From NCBI GenBank assembly GCA_012295275.1, contig CM022676.1, positions 6,953,719 through 6,967,218 of the forward strand: a DNA stretch of 13,500 bases, written 5' to 3'. Made by a program: the position numbers and the translations under genes. The notes below the pieces were generated by a model. It did not search any database. It worked only from the letters and a program-made list of their open reading frames with translations, and was not told where the DNA came from. This document shows positions 7,826-13,500 of this stretch, in pieces. This DNA comes from Chrysomallon squamiferum. Its lineage: Eukaryota > Mollusca > Gastropoda > Neomphalida > Peltospiridae. The first letter of the stretch is position 1; each line of letters begins with the position of its first letter.

Positions 7826-9789
7826 TTATTTTATTTGTTTGTTTGTTTATTTACTATTACCATCATCATCATTATTATTATTATTTTTAATTTAATTTTA
7901 TTTTAACGTAATAAAATGTAAAAGTAACTTAATGTGTTAAAAGACAGAAATCTCATGATTATGTTTAATACAAATCCATAAATCAGTTGTTATTGTTCAT
8001 GATTACCTTTTATTTTTATTCGTGATTTAATTCATTTATGTAGTTATTTGAAGAATTGTTAAATTTTATTCTATGATTCGAAAAAAAAAAAAAATTTCTA
8101 CATATTTTTTTTTAAGAAGTAAATAAAACATTTTCACAGTTGCTCTGGTTAGTGTTGAACAATCATTTCTTAAGTAAAAAATAATGAGAAGTCTTTAAGA
8201 TATATGACACACAGATACATACATATAAACACTGAGACACACACACACAAATTTTATATATTTATCAAAGTCCTTATTTTTTTTTTGATTATTATTTTAA
8301 TTTTTATTTTCTTCTACAGATCGGCGAGGAACAAGTAAGTCATGGCGTCCACGATCTCCAAGAATAACTGGTGATGAGAGACTGTCTCCTGGAAACAGAA
8401 CAGGTCATTTTTTATTTATTTTTTATATAAAATGCATGAGCTAAACCTTCAGTGCCATGTTTTTTAAAAATATTTTTATCATTTGCTATTTATCTTCAGT
8501 AAATGTTAATAATAAATTAATTACTATTATCATGGATAACATTTGTGAAATATGACTAACAACAGTAATATAGTCCATTTAATTTCACTTTGAGAATAGA
8601 TGATTTAAAAATTGAACTCTCTTGTTTCGTTTTTTTTTAAATACTTCAGGAAACAACGGTCAGATTCAGTTGTGGCAGTTTCTGCTAGAACTGCTGACAG
8701 ACAAAGACTGCAGAGAGATCATCATGTGGGTGGGAGATGAGGGGGAGTTCAAACTGAACAACCCAGAAATGGTGGCACAGATGTGGGGCCAGCGGAAGAA
8801 CAAACCCACGATGAACTACGAGAAGCTGAGTCGAGCGTTGAGATACTACTACGATGGTGACATGATTGCAAAGGTAGGTAACTCCGGGTTCGATATTGTG
8901 TGCTGCCCCAATGACGGTGAATTTTTTTTTTTTTTTTAGTTTTTACAGTGAAAGGTCAGAAACCCCAAAAAGTGCTGGGACCAAATAGAAGGTTTGGTTT
9001 GAAGAGGTGGTTGGTTTATTGAAGTTTTTAAAATAAAATTGCTTGATGAATTATGGGACTGTGTATATTGTTTAATGTTGAGGGGATTCCATTTTTAGTG
9101 AGGATCCGGATTTTAGAAGATGGGGTTTTTTTTGTTTTGTTTTGTTTTGTTTTTTTAATACATAATTAGATTATGCTTTGTTCTACCTACCCTGTATGTT
9201 AATTAATTAAAGTTCCTCTCTAATTTAAAACAAGCAGTTTTGTGTATTAAAGTAAAGTACAAAATTTTACTCTTTAATTTTGTTGCAGTTTTTTTACTAT
9301 TAAGAAGTCAACAGATGACAATAATAATAATAATAATAATCAGAAATCAAGAAATGTGTGTTTAGATTATTCATAAAGATACAGTATTTGATAGCATTTA
9401 ATTCTCTAAGTGTGATTTGAACCTGTTTCTAGGTCATTTGTTGTTGATGGATACTAAAATAATAATAATAATCAGAAACCAAAAAAATGTGTTTAGATAA
9501 TCCATAAAGGGATAGCTTTTGTGAAATATTCATTGCATTAAATTCACTAACTGTATTTTTGAGCCTGTTTCAAGGAGACTTGTTATTTCTGTTCCAGGTC
9601 CATGGCAAGCGCTTTGTTTACAAGTTTGTCTGTGATCTGAAGATGTTGCTAGGTTACAGTGCCGGAGAGTTGAACAGGCTTGTTTCAGAATGCGTTGATC
9701 GCAAACTGCACAGTTCAAGAGACAGTGTGAGGCAGATAGGACTTCGCAGAGTTGTTGAACAAAAAACACAGACTGTGCAAACAATGTGA
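2357..9789 (+). CDS. GABPA: GABP-alpha (GA-binding protein alpha chain), ETS transcription factor: whole gene, 11 coding exons
   Basis: GABP-alpha binds GGAA sites and recruits the ankyrin protein GABP-beta to drive nuclear genes for mitochondria, ribosomes and the cell cycle. The joined exons are 2357-2481, 3769-3943, 4622-4706, 5368-5445, 5561-5578, 6107-6220, 6682-6894, 7699-7764, 8320-8403, 8650-8873 and 9598-9789. All splice phases agree, giving 1374 nt: 457 residues plus TGA. Domain order is acidic N-terminus, OST domain (about 65-142), PNT domain (199-268), linker, ETS domain (about 325-406), and C-terminal GABP-beta-binding helices (about 405-431). This triple architecture is specific to GABP-alpha. 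The least certain pieces are exon 6 (optional), the exact acceptor of exon 5 and the weak exon 2 donor. Every proposed intron obeys GT-AG. Confidence 0.95.
2482..3768 (+). other. GABPA: Intron 2 (no gene seen)
   Basis: This 1287-bp intron of phase 2 is AT-rich, with T and A homopolymers. A 16-T run at about 3557-3572 faces a 19-A run at 3617-3635 followed by a further 8 A, so the transcript could fold a long A/U hairpin. TG-rich DNA occurs at 2680-2712. No extra exon is needed, because exon 2 and exon 3 phases match directly. A second AG at 3721-3723 (ttattacag) cannot be the acceptor, since an in-frame TAA at 3743 would follow. Confidence 0.7.
3769..3943 (+). CDS. GABPA: GABPA exon 3: start of the OST (ubiquitin-like) domain
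   Basis: It encodes residues 42-100. A Gln/Pro-rich spacer ([12 protein letters not shown], 49-60) is followed by the first half of the GABP-alpha N-terminal domain: [20 protein letters not shown], then [13 protein letters not shown]. This part aligns closely with the vertebrate DINEP..LKKLLEPRLQC..LQDIQ core. The family domain has a ubiquitin-like fold thought to mediate protein contacts. The acceptor ggttttag ends at 3768 and the donor CAG|GTAAGT at 3943/3944 is strong and phase 0. An upstream in-frame TAA (3743-3745) limits the exon to this acceptor. Exon 3 is visibly less AT-rich than its flanks. Confidence 0.93.
4228..4638 (+). repeat. 100-bp tandem array in intron 3 running into exon 4
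   Basis: AATCTAATAACAGCTAATAT recurs at 4361, 4461 and 4561, a period of exactly 100 bp, and a more diverged copy starts near 4228. Each unit contains a branch-point-like CTAATAAC, a T-rich stretch ending TTTTCAATTCTGG or TTTTCACTTGTA, and then CCTGACAAAAACAAGA. The last unit runs without gaps into the real acceptor (4620-4621) and the start of exon 4 (CTGGATGAGAACAAGA). The copies therefore appear to be decayed duplicates of the intron end plus the exon start. All three lack the acceptor AG: GG at 4420 and 4520, AT at 4279. Confidence 0.85.
4622..4706 (+). CDS. GABPA: GABPA exon 4: second part of the OST domain
   Basis: It encodes residues 101-128 ([20 protein letters not shown], then NLEVKSQP), aligning with the vertebrate LDPERSLFDQGVKTDGTVQL segment of the ubiquitin-like domain. 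The acceptor is ttcacttgtag at 4621 and the donor CCAG|GTCAGT at 4706/4707. It is entered in phase 0 and left in phase 1. Its first 17 bases resemble the decayed units of the 100-bp array immediately upstream. Confidence 0.92.
5057..5364 (+). repeat. ~37-41 bp degenerate tandem repeat before exon 5
   Basis: The unit TTTGTTTCCAGTGATAATAA followed by atctgatt recurs with changes at about 5061, 5101, 5139, 5222, 5257, 5295 and 5331, spaced roughly 36-41 bp apart with one double gap. The last copy ends 13 bp before the exon 5 acceptor. Several units contain TTCCAG, itself acceptor-like, but each is followed within a few dozen bases by stop codons in at least two frames. It fills about half of intron 4. 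Confidence 0.8.
5365..5445 (+). CDS. GABPA: GABPA exon 5: end of OST domain and acidic linker, with tandem NAGNAG acceptor
   Basis: It encodes [20 protein letters not shown] and then EQTLEE (residues 129-154). The first half matches the closing strand of the OST domain (vertebrate ..PKLNILEIVKPAD) and the second is acidic linker. The acceptor is TAGCAG: splicing after TAG (5364) gives Gln-Pro-Ala-Gly-Val, splicing after CAG (5367) gives Gln-Pro-Gly-Val. Both keep the frame; the 457-residue count uses the distal site, so the exon proper may begin at 5368. The donor is GAGG|GTAAAG at 5445/5446, phase 1. The ORF stays open across the following TTG repeat, but Leu and Cys homopolymers there make coding unlikely. 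Confidence 0.88.
5457..5550 (+). repeat. (TTG)n microsatellite in a 115-bp mini-intron
   Basis: Nine TTG units (5457-5483), a one-base loss, then about 21 further units to 5550. It makes up nearly all of the proposed intron 5 (5446-5560) and supplies its only U-rich tract before the AG. In RNA it is a UGU/UUG-rich sequence of the type bound by CELF/Bruno-like splicing factors. The opposite strand reads as (CAA)n and gives a spurious poly-Gln ORF. Confidence 0.95.
5561..5578 (+). CDS. GABPA: GABPA candidate microexon 6 (18 nt)
   Basis: AAGAAGCAAATCCATCAG lies between a TAG (5558-5560) and a good donor CAG|GTAAAG (5578/5579). Entered in phase 1 it encodes Glu-Glu-Ala-Asn-Pro-Ser (155-160) and leaves in phase 1, so inclusion or skipping never breaks the frame. 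It extends the acidic linker between the OST and PNT domains, a region that varies in length across the family. The acceptor is poor: it follows the TTG repeat and catggaatag, with no clean pyrimidine tract. Exon 5 to exon 7 joining is equally possible by phase. Confidence 0.5.
5900..6106 (+). repeat. ~90-95 bp tandem duplication in intron 6 before exon 7
   Basis: Two long copies begin near 5900 and 5996 (aacattagttattgc / aacaattgttattgc), and each includes gacacaagtaat/gacataagtaat and CTTTTCAGTAT (5951, 6041). A third partial copy starts at about 6083 and runs to the true acceptor tgatttccag. Both CTTTTCAG sites look like good acceptors, arguably better than the real one. The unit CTGACATAAGTAAT resembles the exon 7 start CTAGGACAGTGAAT, suggesting that the duplication included the exon edge; this last point is weaker. 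Confidence 0.6.
6107..6220 (+). CDS. GABPA: GABPA exon 7: linker leading into the PNT domain
   Basis: It encodes residues 161-198: [20 protein letters not shown], then [18 protein letters not shown]. The second half matches the conserved vertebrate stretch EQVTRW..Y.KEQERLGIPY, an amphipathic segment just before the Pointed domain. The acceptor tgatttccag ends at 6106 and the donor TATG|GTAATT is at 6220/6221; both edges are phase 1. A second AG four bases on (CTAG, 6110) would shift the frame unless paired with retention of intron 5. Confidence 0.92.
6612..6667 (+). pseudogene. Decayed duplicate of the start of exon 8
   Basis: CAG|ATCCTTTTCTGTGGA at 6612-6629 repeats the real exon 8 boundary (TTAG|ATCCTTTTCTGTGGA at 6680-6696), and similarity continues for about 20 more bases. 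Read in the exon 8 phase it gives [14 protein letters not shown] beside the true [14 protein letters not shown]. The offset is 67 bp, not a multiple of three, so using this acceptor would shift the frame and reach TGA inside exon 8. It is best read as a broken tandem copy of the exon edge. Confidence 0.7.
6682..6894 (+). CDS. GABPA: GABPA exon 8: complete Pointed (PNT/SAM) domain
   Basis: Residues 199-269 contain the whole PNT domain in one 213-nt exon: [24 protein letters not shown], then [16 protein letters not shown], and [13 protein letters not shown]. The family hallmarks are present: W in the first helix, [10 protein letters not shown], the IxGxxLCxL turn, and the closing W-x-HLELLRK helix. 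PNT domains are helical bundles for protein contact; that of GABP-alpha is not known to polymerise. The acceptor is ttgtttttag (6681), the donor GTTG|GTAAGT (6894/6895), and both edges are phase 1, so the exon is skippable in frame. The 5' edge has a decayed duplicate 67 bp upstream. Confidence 0.96.
6895..7698 (+). other. GABPA: Intron 8, with a ~60-bp degenerate repeat before exon 9
   Basis: This 804-bp phase 1 intron holds no recognisable gene. Near its 3' end a loose repeat is visible: gtagaagtt (about 7479), gtggaagtt (7537) and gttgaagtagg (7602), with AAAAATATTgacgAATTAAAA (7500) echoed by AAAAATATTAATAAATTAAAA (7557). A T run lies at about 7119-7137. Confidence 0.6.
7699..7764 (+). 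CDS. GABPA: GABPA exon 9: Gln/Thr-rich linker
   Basis: It encodes [20 protein letters not shown] and then TE (residues 270-291), a Thr/Ser/Gln-rich spacer between the PNT and ETS domains. The vertebrate protein has a comparable region (..SVQSATPTTIKVINSS..), so position and composition fit though direct identity is low. The acceptor is ctacttcag (7698) and the donor GAAC|GTATGT (7764/7765), with an unusual C at -1. Both edges are phase 1. It is supported mainly by perfect phase continuity with exons 8 and 10. Confidence 0.82.
7765..8319 (+). other. GABPA: Intron 9, with (TA)n and (CA)n microsatellites
   Basis: This 555-bp phase 1 intron has a TA dinucleotide run at about 7786-7821, only about 20 bp after the donor, followed by TTTA and TTTG repeats. 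A short ACACAC run lies at 8236-8249. No exon is visible. A TA run so close to the donor could pair with itself in the RNA and affect splice-site access. Confidence 0.7.
8320..8403 (+). CDS. GABPA: GABPA exon 10: basic linker and ETS-flanking segment, with internal donor
   Basis: Residues 292-319 read [20 protein letters not shown] and then RLSPGNRT. The second half matches the conserved vertebrate segment APRISGEDRSSPGNRT just before the ETS domain. The Arg-rich first half could act in nuclear localisation, which is inferred. Two Ser-Pro sites (RSPR, LSPG) are potential proline-directed kinase sites. The acceptor is cttctacag (8319) and the donor ACAG|GTCATT (8403/8404); both edges are phase 1. 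A better consensus donor, ACAA|GTAAGT, lies inside the exon at 8334/8335; using it removes exactly 69 nt and keeps the frame. Confidence 0.93.
8650..8873 (+). CDS. GABPA: GABPA exon 11: ETS domain, helices 1-3
   Basis: Residues 320-394 carry the core of the ETS winged helix-turn-helix: [20 protein letters not shown] in helix 1, [20 protein letters not shown] (strands and helix 2), then [20 protein letters not shown] and YYDGDMIAK with recognition helix 3. The two invariant arginines (R381 and R384 in SRALRYYY) are those that read the GGA core in ETS-DNA structures. The acceptor is aatacttcag (8649) and the donor AAG|GTAGGT (8873/8874, phase 0). Reading through the donor stays open for 21 codons to TAG at 8937-8939. 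Confidence 0.98.
8874..9597 (+). other. GABPA: Intron 11, with a ~130-140 bp duplication before exon 12
   Basis: This phase 0 intron of 724 bp starts with an unusually GC-containing 55 bp, then T-rich DNA with a TTTTG repeat at about 9129-9150. Its 3' third is duplicated: (AAT)n-CAGAAATCAAGAAATGTGTG at 9320-9358 and (AAT)n-CAGAAACCAAAAAAATGTG at 9461-9491 start two copies that both include tttagat(t/a)at(t/c)cataaag and CCTGTTTC(T/A)AGG (9422, 9564). The second copy abuts exon 12. Copy A's TTTCTAG|GTC mimics the exon 12 boundary (CCAG|GTC) but leads to a stop after four codons. Confidence 0.7.
9598..9789 (+). CDS. GABPA: GABPA exon 12: ETS wing, GABP-beta-binding helices, C-terminus and stop
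   Basis: Residues 395-457. [20 protein letters not shown] completes the ETS domain (strands 3-4) and begins the C-terminal helices; [17 protein letters not shown] follows. In GABP-alpha these helices pack on the ankyrin repeats of GABP-beta, and the match to vertebrate FVCDLKTLIGYSAAELNRLVTEC is close, so heterodimer formation is probably kept. The last 26 residues ([20 protein letters not shown] and on to QTM) are basic and Gln-rich, with no match I recognise. The acceptor is tctgttccag (9597); the stop is TGA 9787-9789. Confidence 0.97.
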   Translation, partial: VHGKRFVYKFVCDLKMLLGYSAGELNRLVSECVDRKLHSSRDSVRQIGLRRVVEQKTQTVQTM

Positions 9790-10423
9790 CAGCTAGGTTG
9801 ACATAGTAACAGACTTACAGACATGCATGTGAAAAGAAAATATTAAAAATTAAAAGACTATATAGAAGCAAAAAGGAAGAAGAAGACAAAAAAAAATATT
9901 CATTGTAAAAAAAAAAAAAAAAAATATCATTTGTTAAAAAAAGTAATCATCCAGTGTTTGGACAGGTGTGACAAAACAGGTGTAATTAATTCGTTATAAT
10001 TATGCAATTACTGCAGTTAGATGTGACTAAGTAACGATGATGTGCTTGATTGATTAACAATAGCATGCTTGACTGATCAGACATTCACAGGATAATCATT
10101 ACAGCTCTATCTAGGAGTATAAAAGCAGAATTTGAATTTTACGTTACATAAAATATTTTCAAGATTTCACTGTCACTGGTTCAGTTTTCATCATTATTTT
10201 GTGCAGAATGTTTTTTTTTATTTTTTTTTATTTTTTATTTTTTTTTTAAGCTTAATAGTATTAGGGTAATTTAAGAAAATAAACTAAAAATATACATTTT
10301 TTTTTTTTTTTTTTTTTTTGACAAACTAAACTGTCTATGAATGAAAATATAACAATGGCAAGAAAAACACAAACATTAATGATGAATATTAATGAAAAAT
10401 TATTTCCAAGTATAAATTACATC

Positions 10424-10440
10424 TGTATATAATGTAAATA
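10424..10440 (+). promoter_or_regulatory. Paired Pumilio (PUF) recognition motifs
   Basis: TGTATATA (10424-10431) is followed after one base by TGTAAATA (10433-10440). Both fit the UGUANAUA PUF consensus. If this region is transcribed as 3' UTR, PUF proteins could control stability or translation of the mRNA. In such AT-rich DNA single hits are expected by chance; the close pair is the notable part. Confidence 0.35.
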
Positions 10441-11340
10441 CTTCCTTCATTAAAGTCACTAATATTAAAAGTCTTGGCACAAGACAACCTCACATTTGTG
10501 GATACCTGATGTTTAGAGGCACCTTTTGATCGAGCACCTGAATATACTGATTTGTGAGAGAAAAAATGTAGATCATGAAAATCCAGGATCGTTACTTTCA
10601 TTTCTACCTTTGTAATGTTTTGAGTAAATATAACAAGTTTTGTTTGTCTATGCATATTTAATTAGTAGCATGTTTCATTAACAATGGTGATATTTCATTA
10701 AATCAGGGAGCCATTTTTTTATTATTATTATTATTATTATTTATTCAGTAAATTTCAATACTTCTACTAACACACTTGAAAGTTTGTTTGTTCTGAATGG
10801 TCAGTTAGCTTTGATTTCAGTCACCTTGGACTTAAAATGAATGACAGCTTGTTTTTCACTTCATCATTTTTTTTTTTATCATCAACGTTTTGAAATAATG
10901 TGTCTGATCTTTCATTTTAATTGTTTTATTTGGATTTTTTAAATTATTTTTTTTTTTTTAAATTATTATCATTTTGTCTTCATATAAAGTTTTTTTTTTT
11001 TTTAATGTTATTGTTTATTAATAATTATTTTATTTTATTTTGTATTTTTTTAATTATTACTATTATTATTATTTTTGTTGTTGTTGTTGTTTAATGACTT
11101 CATAAGTTCTTTTATTTTCAATTTTGTTTTCTCATTACAAGGGTTTCATTAACTCCATTTGTACTTTTCACAAAGCAATAATTGTTCATACTTCTTTAGT
11201 GTTCATAAATTTAATAACATTGTCATTTCTTCGGTGCCATTCTTTGAAAGATTTTTGAAAACCTTTTACTTCCGTTCTGAATTATTTGCTCATAAAAATG
11301 GCCTTGAATTTGCTTTCTTTTGACAGTTCATTTCCAAGTT

Positions 11341-11374
11341 AACTTTATTTGCATATATATATATATATATATAT
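11341..11374 (+). repeat. (AT)n microsatellite
   Basis: An AT dinucleotide run (best at 11353-11374) lies within the putative 3' UTR. The surroundings are AT-rich and have no other recognisable feature. Confidence 0.8.
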
Positions 11375-11801
11375 CTAAAAATATTAATTTTTGTTTTCAT
11401 TCTGAAGTGGCTATCATCATCTAATAACAAACAATTTGAGCTTTTCAGAATTAGATAACACCCAGGCATTGCAATGGAATGATAAAAAATTTTTAATAAA
11501 CTGGAGATTCTGTTAAGATTCTGACTGTTCAAAACTCAGTGTAGAATAAGGAAGGTAAAAAATGTGACAACTCTAGACTGTCACTAATGATATTTGAGAG
11601 CTTTCAGGGTAAAAGATACCAGATACACTAAAAAGAACAAGAGGTTTAGATAATCAAAGACAAATGGTCTTAAATGTTTACACTAGTATACTTGAATTTG
11701 AAAGAAAGAGACAGAGATAATCTCAATAACGAAATACATTTTGAATGTAATAAATAATGTTAATGGTTTATAAGTTGTCAGTGAAAAAAAAAGGTGCTGG
11801 A

Positions 11802-12163
11802 CATCATAACTGTAAAAGGTAGTGTTTCATTTAAATTGAAATTTCTAGTTCTTATGAATGTAAAAGTCAGGTGATGTTGTATATCATGAATGTATCTGAG
11901 GTCTTATATCATGTAAAAGATAGTGCTTTGAAATATAAATGTAAAAATGGTCTCTAATATGATATCAGTGTAAAACAATTTTAGCACATTAGGTTTGTGA
12001 AATGGTCTTGCATATTATGAATGTAAAACAATCTTGCACATTAGATATGTAAAATGGTCTTGCATATTATGAATGTAAATGTCTTACACATTAGGAATAT
12101 AAAATGGTCTTGCATAGTAAGAATAATAAAAGTTGGTGTGACGCATCATGAATGTAAAAACAG
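11802..12163 (+). repeat. ~26-bp degenerate tandem array (about 12 units)
   Basis: Units of the form ATGAATGTAAAA(T)GGTCTTGCATATT repeat from about 11850, with weaker copies from 11802. Around 11990-12116 the array becomes regular: units ending GCATATT alternate with units ending GCACATT or ACACATT, giving a 52-bp higher-order period. Every unit carries GTAAAA or a close variant. It ends about 5 bp before an AATAAA at 12168, so it is probably in the 3' UTR. Confidence 0.8.
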
Positions 12164-12167
12164 TCTA

Positions 12168-12173
12168 AATAAA
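12168..12173 (+). terminator. GABPA: Candidate polyadenylation signal AATAAA
   Basis: AATAAA follows the 26-bp array. A GT/T-rich stretch (ggatgtaaggtgtaaatat, then T-rich) lies roughly 50-90 bp downstream, as expected of a cleavage region. Earlier copies at 10278 and 12125 are alternatives. Motif evidence only. Confidence 0.35.
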
Positions 12174-12190
12174 GACAAAGACCATGTCTT

Positions 12191-13500
12191 GATGAACATG
12201 CAATAATTTTATTTTAATATTAGGATGTAAGGTGTAAATATTAAATAGTGTTCTTTTTCTTTCTTTTGCTTTATTTTTTTCATCCTGTCTCTTTATAAAA
12301 AAAAAAGATATTATTAATATTTATTTATTTTTTAATTTTTTAATTATTAAATTATTTTATATTATTTATTTTTGTCATAATTTTTTTTTTTTAAATTGAT
12401 TTACTTATTCTTTTTAAAAATTTAATTTGAAGAATTGGCATTAATAACGTTAATTTTGGAAGTTGTTGTTAAGATTAAATGATGCTTGAAACAATCTTAT
12501 CACGATCTGACAATGTATTTATTCTTACTTACTATAAATATTTGATTTCATATTACTAACAAGTCGAATCTTGTTTCTAAGGGCACATTCTGTGTAAACA
12601 ACAGAAAATCTCTTGTAATATCTTTAATTTGACTAACATTAGTTTCTGTTGCTAAATTAAGACCAAGTAATCTTTGACATACTATACAAATATTCAAGAA
12701 CAGTTTGAAAACCATGGTATTATCAAGATATTGAAAAAATAATTGTCTATATTAGTATTATTAAATATTTGTTTTGACTATTCTAGCCAACTGAATCGAT
12801 TTTAAATTTAAATATTAAATTAAAAATGTAAATTTTTCTTTCTTTTTTTCATTCTGTTATTTTTATTTTATATTTTTATTGTAATTTTTTTTTTTAAAAT
12901 ATCAAAATGTAACTTAGAGAAATGTACTGGAGAAAGTTTAAATGTTGTATATATTTAATTAGATGTATATTTGTAATATTAACATGTACATATATAATGT
13001 GTATATTTATCTCTGTATATTTATATATGATGTGCATTCTGACGTGACAGGTTTTGTTACCTATTAAATTATATACCTGAGTAATGAAGATAGCAAAATT
13101 TTCTTAATCAATTCATTTTGTTAACTGACCTCACTGTTTTGTAAAGGAGAAATTTTCATTGATTGAAAATGTTAATCATTTTAAATTATATTTAATTAAA
13201 TTAGTGCATATATATGTATCAAAATTATAGATTATTTACATTCATTAAGACACAAAGAAGAGAGAACAAAACAAAAATCCATTTATTAGAATCCATATAT
13301 ATCCATAGCTTACAGATTATTTTTCTTTATTTTATCATTTCTTTTTTTTCTTTCAAAAAATTATAGAAATGTTGTGTTCTTCATTTTTTTGAAAATAATT
13401 TTGTTAAGTTAAATTTAATGCAGTTTGGCTGTTTAATGCAATTTGTTTCAGAACATCAGTTCCAGAAAATACAGAATTTTCCACTTTATTATTATTATTA
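12191..13500. other. AT-rich downstream DNA, no gene seen
   Basis: T- and A-rich sequence with several TGTATAT(A/T) motifs (about 12945-13025) and an ATT microsatellite starting at the window end. No ORF with recognisable content was found on either strand. It could be distal 3' UTR or intergenic. Confidence 0.5.

Larger units (their letters stand above)
9790..12190 (+). other. GABPA: Probable GABPA 3' UTR
   Basis: No ORF with recognisable content follows the stop on either strand. The small minus-strand ORFs at 10389-10655 and 11290-11532 show no domain and lie in AT-rich DNA. The stretch starts A-rich (about 9835-9925, with an 18-A run at 9907-9924 that could misprime oligo-dT cDNA). It contains poly-T runs (10207-10250, 10297-10319), ATT and TTG repeats (10721-10741, 11078-11092), paired PUF-type motifs and a 26-bp repeat array. 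The 3' end is uncertain: AATAAA occurs at 10278 and near 12125 and 12168. Confidence 0.45.

Noticed and set aside
8880-8915. tRNA gene or complete SINE around GGGTTCGAT
   Set aside because: No paired T-arm stem, acceptor stem or A box can be built around it; only the short B-box-like string remains.
9530-9784. Minus-strand ORF opposite exon 12
   Set aside because: Shadow of the conserved ETS exon; no recognisable protein.
10389-10655. Minus-strand ORF of 88 codons
   Set aside because: No domain, AT-driven composition, and it lies in the probable 3' UTR; no supporting splice or promoter features.
11266-11278. ETS-type site ACTTCCG (CGGAAGT on the minus strand), suggesting GABP autoregulation
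   Set aside because: A single short motif far downstream of the gene with no other promoter signal.

Overview
The window is AT-rich animal nuclear DNA crowded with poly-T tracts and microsatellites. It carries one recognisable gene on the plus strand: the ETS-family transcription factor GABP-alpha (GABPA/NRF2 alpha subunit). Its eleven coding exons can be joined with consistent splice phases from an ATG at 2357 to a TGA at 9789, giving about 457 residues, close to the roughly 454 of the vertebrate protein. The ETS and C-terminal helix sequence, the short AT-rich introns and the simple repeats suggest an invertebrate, perhaps a lophotrochozoan such as a mollusc. That placement is inference only. 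I see no bacterial operons, tRNA, rRNA, CRISPR array or intact transposon.

Layout: 1-262 is a less AT-rich, CpG-containing segment that looks like a noncoding first exon and promoter-proximal DNA (ATGGCGGCC YY1/TISU-like element, short upstream ORFs). 263-2348 is intron 1, full of microsatellites. Exons 2-5 encode the acidic N-terminus and the ubiquitin-like N-terminal (OST) domain. Exon 6 is a candidate 18-nt microexon behind a 94-bp TTG repeat. Exon 7 is a linker, exon 8 carries the whole Pointed (PNT) domain, and exons 9-10 are a second linker. Exons 11-12 encode the ETS DNA-binding domain and the helices that bind GABP-beta. 9790 to about 12.2 kb is probably 3' UTR, with paired Pumilio-type motifs and a 26-bp repeat array. 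No gene is visible in the rest.

The most unusual signal is in the introns. Several introns (3, 4, 6, 7, 8, 11) contain short tandem duplications lying against the 3' splice site. In introns 3 and 7 the duplicated unit clearly includes the start of the next exon: exon 4 lies in exact 100-bp register with an array of decayed copies that lack the acceptor AG, and exon 8 has a diverged 'DPFLW' echo 67 bp upstream. The introns from exon 5 to exon 11 are all phase 1, so six consecutive exons can each be skipped in frame. There are also several possible in-frame splice choices: a tandem NAGNAG acceptor, a microexon and a strong internal donor in exon 10. Together these point to a gene whose linker regions may vary by splicing; RNA data would decide.
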